Below, piece by piece: positions 1 through 5,630 of a stretch of 6,156 nucleotides of DNA (the stretch's first letter is position 1; every line of letters begins with the position of its first letter). This stretch comes from Oscillospiraceae bacterium (GTDB lineage: Bacteria > Bacillota > Clostridia > Oscillospirales > Ruminococcaceae): contig JAEDOB010000144.1 of assembly GCA_016302225.1 (NCBI GenBank), positions 1 to 6,156 of the forward strand, read 5' to 3'. The position numbers and the translations under genes are program-made. Below the pieces are notes generated by a model. It was not told the DNA's origin. It ran no database searches and was given only the letters and a program-made list of their open reading frames with translations.

Positions 1-2
1 TG

Positions 3-46
3 CCACCTTTGTAAAGGTGGACGAAACTTTTAGCTTTTTGCTTTTT
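3..46 (+). terminator. Possible terminator of an upstream gene
   Basis: A perfect inverted repeat, CCACCTT / AAGGTGG around the 4-nt loop TGTA (3-20), is followed by T-rich sequence with three T-runs (27-46). The T-runs start about 7 nt after the stem rather than directly at its base, so this is not a textbook intrinsic terminator. The window edge hides any further pairing or upstream gene. It fits the end of a preceding transcript, because a new promoter begins shortly after it. Confidence 0.4.
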
Positions 47-64
47 ACACTCCACATTAAATTG

Positions 65-93
65 TTGCATTTTCTCCACGAATAGTCTATAAT
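65..93 (+). promoter_or_regulatory. Sigma-A-type promoter of the two-component operon
   Basis: A perfect -10 box, TATAAT (88-93), lies 17 bp downstream of TTGCAT (65-70), which matches the -35 consensus at three of six bases. Transcription would start near position 100, giving a leader of about 100 nt before the response regulator start. The weak -35 with a perfect -10 is compatible with activator control. Confidence 0.7.
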
Positions 94-109
94 AGTATCT
101 GTCAGTATC

Positions 110-142
110 GTAAGAATTTTGTAAGCTTTATGTCAGCAGGGA
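110..142 (+). repeat. Three direct repeats with exact 11-bp period in the leader
   Basis: GTAAG at 110-114, GTAAG at 121-125 and GTCAG at 132-136 recur every 11 bp, about one helical turn. Another GTCAG lies at 101-105, out of phase. OmpR/PhoB-family regulators usually bind tandem direct repeats with this spacing, so it may be an autoregulatory site for the regulator encoded next. The repeats lie downstream of the predicted -10, where binding would most simply repress. A second, weaker -10-like TATAAA (162-167) follows them and could use them as an activator site. The units are short, so chance is possible. Confidence 0.35.
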
Positions 143-168
143 CGACAGAAAAGCGTGTTATTATAAAA

Positions 169-178
169 TTGCCGGCAA
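169..178 (+). repeat. 10-bp perfect palindrome before the response regulator
   Basis: TTGCCGGCAA is self-complementary and sits in the leader just before the Shine-Dalgarno sequence at 182-190. It could be a small operator or a weak hairpin near the ribosome binding site. A palindrome this short can easily arise by chance. Confidence 0.25.
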
Positions 179-199
179 AGCAAGGAAAGGAAAATACAA

Positions 200-910
200 A
201 TGGATAATACAAACGCAGCTATCCTCGTGGCAGATGACGACAGGGAAATTACGGCGGGAATTGCCCGTCTGCTGGAGCTGGAGGGCTATCGTGTCATAAA
301 GGCGTATGACGGTTTACAGGCGCTGGAGGCACTTACGGAAAACAAGATACAGCTTATCATCATGGACGTTATGATGCCGAAAATGGACGGTCTGTCCGCT
401 ACTATGCGCATACGTCAGGAGCAGAATATTCCCATAATTATCCTGTCCGCAAAGACCGAGGACACGGACAAGGTTCTGGGGCTGTCTATGGGTGCGGACG
501 ATTACATCTCAAAGCCCTATTCGCCTGCGGAATTGGTGGCTAGGGTGCGTTCTCAGCTGCGGCGTTATCTTCATCTGGGAGATGTGAAGTCCTCTCAGGC
601 GGTGAAGGACGCTGTTACCGTGGGCGGGCTGACCCTTAACATCGGCGAAAAGCAGCTGTATCTGGACGGCGAGCCTGTCCGTCTGACGGCGACAGAGTTC
701 AAGATAATGCGTCTGCTGATGGAGAATGCGGGCAGGGTATATCCCGCCGAGGAGATCTACGAAAAGGTGTGGAACGAAGAGGCCTTTGCGGTTGAAAACA
801 CGGTCATGGTACACATCAGGCGTATCCGTGAAAAGATAGAGATCAACCCGAAGGAACCGAAATATTTAAAGGTGGTGTGGGGAATTGGATATAAGATCGA
901 AAAGCTCTGA
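200..910 (+). CDS. OmpR/PhoB-family response regulator (VanR-like)
   Basis: This 236-residue protein is a phosphorylation-controlled transcription factor acting in the cytoplasm. The receiver domain spans about residues 6-120. It has the acidic pair D12/D13, phospho-acceptor D56 in the MDVMMPKMDG motif, switch residues S83 and Y102, and the conserved lysine K105 in SKPY. The winged-helix DNA-binding domain (about 140-236) shows the LTATEF start, the recognition-helix segment VMVHIRRIREK and the closing WGIGYK motif. The length is typical of the family. The ATG start is supported by AAGGAAAGG at 182-190, with 9 nt spacing. The gene overlaps the following kinase gene by 26 nt, so the two are almost certainly cotranscribed cognate partners. 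The receiver segment with AKTEDTDKVLGLSMGADDY resembles VanR-like regulators, but target genes cannot be told from sequence, and vancomycin resistance genes are not present here. Confidence 0.96.
   Translation: MDNTNAAILVADDDREITAGIARLLELEGYRVIKAYDGLQALEALTENKIQLIIMDVMMPKMDGLSATMRIRQEQNIPIIILSAKTEDTDKVLGLSMGADDYISKPYSPAELVARVRSQLRRYLHLGDVKSSQAVKDAVTVGGLTLNIGEKQLYLDGEPVRLTATEFKIMRLLMENAGRVYPAEEIYEKVWNEEAFAVENTVMVHIRRIREKIEINPKEPKYLKVVWGIGYKIEKL
868..875 (+). promoter_or_regulatory. Ribosome binding site of the histidine kinase, inside the regulator gene
   Basis: AAAGGTGG lies 9 nt before the TTG codon at 885, inside the last codons of the response regulator. It decides the kinase start: no ATG, GTG or TTG lies between the in-frame stop at 867-869 and this TTG, and the first in-frame ATG downstream would remove the first membrane segment. 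Confidence 0.75.
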
Positions 911-3182
911 TAAGAGCAAAAACAGGCTGAACGGCTTTCTGCGGCTGTTCTGGCTTGTCATAGGCTGTGCGGCGGTATGCTTTGCGTTCTTTACGGCGTA
1001 TATTACATATGAGGGCGGATTTAATCCTGAAACGCTTATCGAAACGGATTATACCAAAAGCTCTCAATATGAAAGAAAAACGGTGACTGCATATTCACGG
1101 TCAATTGACAGGCTGGCTGATTTTATCCGTGATTTTAACAGCTATTGTTATCTTGCTGCGGAGGGTTCGGACAGCGGTTCATTGACACATTCGGACGACG
1201 GCATTCTGATACATTCCGACAGTGAAGCGGGCGACATTTGGCTGATGGAAACAGTCGGAGATGACGGAATTTACAGGCGGACATATACAAAGAAAATTCC
1301 CGAGGACGTGACGGATTATTACTTTTACAGCTCCGTTACAAGCTATGACGGAACGCTGACCTTTGTATACTGCAACGCTCCGAGATCGGTGTTTGAAAAC
1401 GGCGTCAGCATTGTGCGGAACAACGACACATTCAGCGACAGCATAACGGGCAGTATTGATTCAAATTATTATCTTGTCGGCGAACCGACAACTCTTGTTT
1501 ACGACTGCCTGCCCGACAGCGTAAGCTATACTATGAGCAAATTCGGTGCAGATTCCGACTGCTATTTTGCCGCTGCTCCCAAGCCTGAATTTTTGGAAAA
1601 TGCCAAATCTGCCTGGACTGCGGAGCGTCAGCGGCTTATTCCTATAATCGTGACAATAGGCTGCTGCATTTTGGCTGCTTTGCTGTCGCTCATATGCTAC
1701 TGTGCTGTCAGTCTGAAAAAGCTGCCCGATGAAAACGGTGAGATGTCCGTAAAACTGTCATTTTTCAGTAAGATACCGTTGGAGATAACCCTTGCACTTA
1801 CGGTAATACTCACGATTCAGCTGATTGTAATGACCTATGAAATGCGCTGGACAAGCTGGGTAAGCGGTACCGAGGCTATCACACGTCTTTCGGTGAATTT
1901 CCACCGTGCGGCAATGGTGGGTTGGGTCTTTGTGACCTTTGCGTTTTGCTTTTCCCTTATAGTTCAGATACTGTCGCTTATGGAAACCAAGGGCTTTGTT
2001 TCAAACTCCTTTATCTGCCGATTTACGGCGTGGGTAATTCGTTCGGTAAAGGGCTTTGCGGCAAAAGTCAAAGAAGCAAACAGTGCAAGAAAAAAGAGAG
2101 GAAAGCTGACTCCCGTTGAATTCGTAAAGGGCGTTGGTCAGGCTTTCAGGGAAAGGATCTTCAGAAAGCGTATTCCCATTGAAAAGAAAATGCTGAAAAT
2201 GACGCTTATTTGGCTGGGTGCGGAGGTCGTTTGCGGTCTGATATGTCTGGTCTGCCTTCTGGACAATGCCGAGGAAATAGCGGTAATTTTCTTCATCATC
2301 TGCTTTGCGTTTTTCGGAATGTATATGGCTTTCCTTTACAGCACCTATCGGGACATAGGCAAGCTTGCCGCAAAGATAGAAGCTGTTTCCAAGGGTGAAA
2401 AGCCCGAGGGGAACGAGATATATCCAAATTCGCCGCTTTATCACATCTATCTTGACCTTGACAATATTGATGCGGGAATGAAGAAGAGCATTGAGGAGCA
2501 GGTCAAGTCGGAGCGCATGAAGATAGAGCTGGTGACAAACGTTTCCCACGATCTGAAAACGCCGCTGACCTCCATTATCAGCTATGTTGACCTGCTGTCG
2601 AAAACGGAGCTTTCCGACGAAGCTGCGGACTATGTGAAGATAATTTCCGCAAAGGCTGAACGGCTGAAAAATATCGTTTCCGACCTGTTCGACATTGCCA
2701 AGGCAAACAGCGGAAATTCAAGCGTCGAGCTGGAAAATCTTGACCTTTGCAAGCTTATTGTCCAGACCCTTGCGGATATGGACGACAGGGTGAACGCTTC
2801 GGGAATGACCATAAAAACGAAGCTGCCAAGCACCCCCGTCATTATCCGTTCGGACGGAAAGAAGCTTTACCGTGTATTCCAGAATCTTATTGACAATGCC
2901 CTGAAATACTCCTTAAAGGGCACGAGAATTTTCATTGAAGCGGAGATAACCGACGGTCTTGTTAAGGCTTCGGTTAAGAACACGTCCGCCTATGAGCTGG
3001 ATTTCACCGCCGACGAGATAAAGGAGCGTTTCACAAGAGGGGACAAGTCCCGTTCCACCGAGGGCAGCGGGCTGGGACTGTCTATTGCCGAAAGCTTTAC
3101 TGCGGTCTGCGGAGGAAGCTTCAATGTGGTTATCGACGGCGACCAGTTCAGGACGGAGGTAGTGTTCCCGACGGTCATCTGA
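885..3182 (+). CDS. Multi-pass membrane sensor histidine kinase (VanS-like core)
   Basis: This 765-residue kinase should autophosphorylate on histidine and pass the phosphate to the preceding response regulator. Six hydrophobic membrane segments are visible near residues 18-40, 250-276, 296-318, 343-366, 437-459 and 464-486. The first two flank an extracytoplasmic domain of about 210 residues with four cysteines (C88, C163, C208, C226) and no fold I recognise. The loop at 367-436 is rich in lysine and arginine, as expected inside the cell. A degenerate HAMP-like linker (about 488-540) leads to the HisKA domain with H555 in the VSHDLKTPLTS motif. The ATPase domain (about 650-763) has the N box N667-x3-N671 and the glycine box GSGLGL (727-732). 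The usual DxGxG box is missing; KNTSAYELDF (698-707) stands in its place, which I recall in several VanS-like kinases. Length is well above the common 350-500 residues because of the sensor part. Start is TTG. The signal sensed is unknown. Confidence 0.94.
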   Translation: MDIRSKSSDKSKNRLNGFLRLFWLVIGCAAVCFAFFTAYITYEGGFNPETLIETDYTKSSQYERKTVTAYSRSIDRLADFIRDFNSYCYLAAEGSDSGSLTHSDDGILIHSDSEAGDIWLMETVGDDGIYRRTYTKKIPEDVTDYYFYSSVTSYDGTLTFVYCNAPRSVFENGVSIVRNNDTFSDSITGSIDSNYYLVGEPTTLVYDCLPDSVSYTMSKFGADSDCYFAAAPKPEFLENAKSAWTAERQRLIPIIVTIGCCILAALLSLICYCAVSLKKLPDENGEMSVKLSFFSKIPLEITLALTVILTIQLIVMTYEMRWTSWVSGTEAITRLSVNFHRAAMVGWVFVTFAFCFSLIVQILSLMETKGFVSNSFICRFTAWVIRSVKGFAAKVKEANSARKKRGKLTPVEFVKGVGQAFRERIFRKRIPIEKKMLKMTLIWLGAEVVCGLICLVCLLDNAEEIAVIFFIICFAFFGMYMAFLYSTYRDIGKLAAKIEAVSKGEKPEGNEIYPNSPLYHIYLDLDNIDAGMKKSIEEQVKSERMKIELVTNVSHDLKTPLTSIISYVDLLSKTELSDEAADYVKIISAKAERLKNIVSDLFDIAKANSGNSSVELENLDLCKLIVQTLADMDDRVNASGMTIKTKLPSTPVIIRSDGKKLYRVFQNLIDNALKYSLKGTRIFIEAEITDGLVKASVKNTSAYELDFTADEIKERFTRGDKSRSTEGSGLGLSIAESFTAVCGGSFNVVIDGDQFRTEVVFPTVI

Positions 3183-3200
3183 AAAAACAAATTCCCCCAA

Positions 3201-3228
3201 AAACGGCATTGCTTTGGCAGTGCCGTTT
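3201..3228 (+). terminator. Hairpin terminator after the two-component operon
   Basis: A 12-bp stem (3201-3212 with 3217-3228, one T-G wobble, loop TTTG) begins 18 nt after the kinase stop codon. The right arm ends in TTT but is followed by GCCGC rather than a T-tract, so termination may be inefficient or need a factor. Its place between a stop codon and a new promoter supports a terminator role. Confidence 0.6.
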
Positions 3229-3281
3229 GCCGCTAATATTGACAATTTATCTCAAATTCCCCAAAAAATATTAACAGGTTG

Positions 3282-3300
3282 TATTGACATTTAGTCAATA
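3282..3300 (+). promoter_or_regulatory. Candidate operator: inverted repeat over the -35 box
   Basis: TATTGAC (3282-3288) and GTCAATA (3294-3300) form a perfect 7-bp inverted repeat with a 5-bp centre, covering the -35 and the start of the spacer. A third copy of the half-site, TATTGAC, lies upstream at 3237-3243. With flanking bases, AATATTGAC (3235-3243) and GTCAATATT (3294-3302) are perfect 9-bp inverted copies. A dimeric repressor bound here would block RNA polymerase. Part of the match is imposed by the TTGACA hexamer itself, so the symmetric partner arm is the informative part. The binding protein is unknown. Confidence 0.45.
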
Positions 3301-3312
3301 TTGTGATAAAAT
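3284..3312 (+). promoter_or_regulatory. Near-consensus promoter of the cyclase-muramidase operon
   Basis: A perfect -35 TTGACA (3284-3289), a 17-bp spacer and a -10 TAAAAT (3307-3312) preceded by the extended element TGA (3304-3306) form a strong sigma-A-type promoter. Start of transcription is expected around 3319-3320, giving a leader of about 46 nt. A promoter this strong is often held down by a repressor, and an inverted repeat overlaps the -35. Confidence 0.85.
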
Positions 3313-3353
3313 ATTAATATAAACATTTTGACAGCGTCTTCCATAGTATTATT

Positions 3354-3360
3354 GGGGGGA
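3354..3360 (+). promoter_or_regulatory. Ribosome binding site of the diguanylate cyclase
   Basis: The run GGGGGGA lies 5 nt before TTG 3366 and only 1 nt before an out-of-frame ATG at 3362. The spacing favours the TTG. The site is purine-rich but not the canonical AGGAGG, so the start call is moderate. GTG 3390 and ATG 3414 are in-frame alternatives without a visible Shine-Dalgarno sequence. Confidence 0.5.
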
Positions 3361-3365
3361 TATGT

Positions 3366-4526
3366 TTGATAACATTCTACTATTTACAGGTGAATATCAT
3401 CGGGCTTGTCATTATGGTAATTCTGATGACAAATAAAAATGTTTCTGCGGGAAAAACCAAGGAAAGGCGTGTTTTCAACCTGCTTGTCAGGCTGACCGCC
3501 GCCGAGCTTGTGCTGGATTCCGCAATTTGGCTCATGAGAGGTGCGGAGTTTACGGGCGCATTCTGGCTTGACAATGCCCTTTGCCTTGCCTATTACATAA
3601 TTTATTGTATGATACCGTTTTTGTGGATGTATTACACGGCGGTGTATTTCCATGTGGAATATTTTCTGGACGGTAGGCTGAAAATTCCCGTTGTCCTGCC
3701 CTATGTGGTATCGGCGGTCTGTACGGCGGCAAGCTTTAAGACCCATTGGGTTTTCTATGTGGACGAAAGTGTGTACAATTACAGCGGACCTTTGGCGTGG
3801 ATAATGAATGCGGTATCTATGATATACCTCTCAGCGGCGGCAATTACTTCGCTTATTATGATAAAGCGGTTCAACACCAAGTCCGAAAAGCTGCAGTGCC
3901 TTTCGATGCTTACATTTCTGGTGCTGCCCATAACTGCGTTGATAATCCAGTATTTGTTCTATGGTACGTCTACGCTGTGGATAAGTGTAGTGCTTTCTCT
4001 TCTGCTGGTCTTTGTGAATGTTCAGAACAATCAGATCTCCGCGGACAGTCTGACGGGGCTTAACAACAGATACCGCTTTGACAAATATCTGGCAAAGCTG
4101 GCTTCGGAAAACAGTCCCTCCGACAGATATGCCCTGCTGATGATAGATGTTGACAGGTTCAAGGCGATAAATGACACCTACGGTCATGTTAAGGGCGACA
4201 GGGCGTTGGTCTGCGTTTCGGATATTCTGAAAAAGTCCTGTCATAATACGGACGCTTTTGTGGCAAGATACGGCGGAGATGAATTTGCCGTTATATGCAG
4301 ATATGACAATGCAGATGTAATGGTCGAGCGTATCGAAAGCGGCGTTAAAAGCTTCAATGAGGCAAAGACCGAGGTTTTCTCCCTGTCCCTCAGCATCGGC
4401 ATAACGGAATTTGGCGGCGGCGGGGAAGAAGCGGCTGAAAGCTTTATCCTCAGAGCCGACCAGGATATGTACAGCAAAAAACAGGCAAAAAAGGCTGTCT
4501 TACAGAATCAGGCAGCGGTTTCATAA
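3366..4526 (+). CDS. Membrane-bound diguanylate cyclase (GGDEF domain)
   Basis: This 386-residue protein should make cyclic di-GMP from two GTP. The N-terminal half (about 1-220) is strongly hydrophobic, with about seven membrane segments (near 5-21, 38-57, 65-95, 107-123, 142-165, 178-197, 203-219), and probably acts as the sensor. The cytoplasmic GGDEF domain (about 222-380) begins with DSLTGLNNRYRF. It has the metal-binding D261 in MIDVDRFK, the substrate-binding N269 and D270 in INDTYGH, and an intact GGDEF active site at 303-307 in RYGGDEF, so it looks catalytically competent. The RxxD inhibitory site expected just before the active site is absent (N294/A297 at those positions). There is no EAL or PAS domain. 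The start is a TTG with 5-nt spacing to GGGGGGA; the exact N-terminus is uncertain. It has its own strong promoter and is followed 24 nt later by a muramidase gene, probably in the same operon. Confidence 0.93.
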   Translation: MITFYYLQVNIIGLVIMVILMTNKNVSAGKTKERRVFNLLVRLTAAELVLDSAIWLMRGAEFTGAFWLDNALCLAYYIIYCMIPFLWMYYTAVYFHVEYFLDGRLKIPVVLPYVVSAVCTAASFKTHWVFYVDESVYNYSGPLAWIMNAVSMIYLSAAAITSLIMIKRFNTKSEKLQCLSMLTFLVLPITALIIQYLFYGTSTLWISVVLSLLLVFVNVQNNQISADSLTGLNNRYRFDKYLAKLASENSPSDRYALLMIDVDRFKAINDTYGHVKGDRALVCVSDILKKSCHNTDAFVARYGGDEFAVICRYDNADVMVERIESGVKSFNEAKTEVFSLSLSIGITEFGGGGEEAAESFILRADQDMYSKKQAKKAVLQNQAAVS

Positions 4527-4532
4527 TATTTC

Positions 4533-4537
4533 AAGGA
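4533..4537 (+). promoter_or_regulatory. Weak ribosome binding site of the GH25 gene
   Basis: AAGGA is the only Shine-Dalgarno-like sequence before GTG 4551, and its 13-nt spacing is longer than optimal. Together with the GTG start this suggests modest translation or coupling to the cyclase gene just upstream. An in-frame TAA (4548-4550) directly precedes the GTG, so no earlier start is possible. Confidence 0.45.
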
Positions 4538-4550
4538 ATGATAAAATTAA

Positions 4551-5501
4551 GTGGCTTTTAAAATAAAGGAATGGCTCAAAAAGCCGAAAAATATCTTTCT
4601 GATAATTCAGACGGCGGCGATAATTGCGCTGGGAGTTATCCTAGGCGTTGTTATGTCACGGCTGAACAGTCTGGAGGAGCGGGCGGTGGCTGTCAGTGCG
4701 CAGCTTCACGCTATGGAGGATAGCGTTATTTCCCCCGAAAATGCAGTCAGCTTCAATGATGGCGCAATGGGCGATGTGTGGCTTTCAAGGCTCACAGATG
4801 TTCCCGAAAATCCCTATAAAAGCGAGCTTTTCACATTTGAAAACGGCATAATGAGATACAATGACGAGGAGCTTGGCATTTCTTCAAGAGTGGGCATTGA
4901 CGTGTCCTATTTTCAGGGGGATATTGACTGGGAAAAGGTCAAGGCGAGCGGCATAGAGTTCGTTATGCTGCGGATAGGCTACCGAGGTTATGAGTCGGGC
5001 AAGCTGAATGTTGACGAGCGTTTTACGGAATATATTGAGGGGGCAGAAGCGGCGGGACTGCACGTTGGCGTTTACTTCTTTTCGCAGGCTGTCCACCCCG
5101 AGGAGGCGTTGGAGGAGGCAAGGTTTGTTGCCGAACTGCTTGAAGGGTACAAGATTGCATATCCCGTTGTTTACGACTGGGAGATGATAGGCACCAGCGA
5201 AGCCCGCACCGACGAGGTTTCCCCCGAGGTGCTCAATCAGTGCTGCGTGGCGTTCTGCGACTATATCAGGCAGTCGGGCTATACGGCGATGATCTACGCA
5301 AACCGTCGGACTGCGCTTATGAAGATGAATATGAGCCGCCTTAAAGAATATGATTTCTGGCTGGCGGAATACAGGGACGAGCCAAGCTATCCCTACATAT
5401 TTACCATGTGGCAGTATGCAAGTGACGGAAAAATTGACGGAATTGAAACGGAAGTTGACATGAACATCTCTTTTATTGATTATGCAAAAAGCGGAATGTA
5501 A
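4551..5501 (+). CDS. Membrane-anchored GH25 muramidase (lysozyme-like)
   Basis: This 316-residue protein is predicted to cut the MurNAc-GlcNAc bond of peptidoglycan. A basic N-terminus (KKPKN) precedes one hydrophobic segment (about 14-35). This looks like an uncleaved signal anchor, as no clear signal peptidase site follows, and would put the enzyme outside the membrane. A short helical stalk (about 37-58) and a linker lead to the GH25 domain (about 114-312). Family motifs include GIDVSYFQGDIDW (catalytic-site D117), YPVVYDWEM with the D209-x-E211 pair, FWLAEY (269-274), and MWQYASDGKIDGI with D303 near the end. All expected acidic active-site residues appear present. There are no added wall-binding repeats, so the membrane anchor may hold it near its substrate. 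GTG is the only start that keeps the anchor. It follows the cyclase by 24 nt and ends at a strong terminator, so it is the last gene of that operon. Phage origin is unlikely, as no phage genes adjoin. Confidence 0.92.
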   Translation: MAFKIKEWLKKPKNIFLIIQTAAIIALGVILGVVMSRLNSLEERAVAVSAQLHAMEDSVISPENAVSFNDGAMGDVWLSRLTDVPENPYKSELFTFENGIMRYNDEELGISSRVGIDVSYFQGDIDWEKVKASGIEFVMLRIGYRGYESGKLNVDERFTEYIEGAEAAGLHVGVYFFSQAVHPEEALEEARFVAELLEGYKIAYPVVYDWEMIGTSEARTDEVSPEVLNQCCVAFCDYIRQSGYTAMIYANRRTALMKMNMSRLKEYDFWLAEYRDEPSYPYIFTMWQYASDGKIDGIETEVDMNISFIDYAKSGM

Positions 5502-5505
5502 ATTC

Positions 5506-5533
5506 AGCCTGTCCCGAGTGGGCAGGCTTTTTT
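5506..5533 (+). terminator. Intrinsic terminator after the GH25 gene
   Basis: A 9-bp stem (5506-5514 with 5520-5528, one T-G wobble) with a 5-nt loop runs straight into six T residues (5528-5533), just 4 nt after the stop codon. It is a classic Rho-independent terminator and closes the cyclase-muramidase operon. Confidence 0.9.
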
Positions 5534-5592
5534 CATTTCGGAAGATTGTTATAGAATATCGGCAAATAGCTATATATTTTTGCAAAATAACG

Positions 5593-5601
5593 TGATATAA
5601 T
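5593..5601 (+). promoter_or_regulatory. Extended -10 promoter of the AraC-like gene
   Basis: TGA directly before a perfect TATAAT (5596-5601) makes an extended -10 element. The -35 position (5573-5578, TATATT) is poor. Transcription would start near 5608, leaving a leader of about 23 nt. The AT-rich stretch upstream (5562-5583) includes an imperfect inverted repeat GCAAA / TTTGC that could be a regulator site, but the evidence is slight. Confidence 0.65.
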
Positions 5602-5614
5602 AATGATACAACAA

Positions 5615-5622
5615 AAAGGAGG
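5615..5622 (+). promoter_or_regulatory. Strong ribosome binding site of the AraC-like gene
   Basis: AAAGGAGG is a near-perfect Shine-Dalgarno sequence with 8-nt spacing to ATG 5631. It settles that start over the adjacent GTG at 5634. Confidence 0.9.
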
Positions 5623-5630
5623 AAGGCTGT

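Noticed and set aside
100..199. Riboswitch or structured RNA in the 100-nt leader of the regulator operon
   Set aside because: Only short repeats and a 10-bp palindrome are visible; there is no long stem or known riboswitch core.
2001..2549. 182-codon minus-strand open frame inside the kinase gene
   Set aside because: It lies wholly antisense to the kinase membrane and linker region and the translation has no domain-like features.
3239..3244. A second perfect TTGACA as a separate promoter
   Set aside because: No -10-like hexamer lies 16-18 bp downstream; the nearest candidate, TATTAA at 3269-3274, is 24 bp away. It fits better as a copy of the half-site.
4571..4573. ATG preceded by AAAGGA as a possible better start for the GH25 gene
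   Set aside because: It is out of frame with the muramidase. The GTG at 4551 is the only start that keeps the membrane anchor.
4551..5501. Phage endolysin origin of the GH25 gene
   Set aside because: It has a membrane anchor, sits in a host-type operon behind a cyclase, and no phage genes adjoin.
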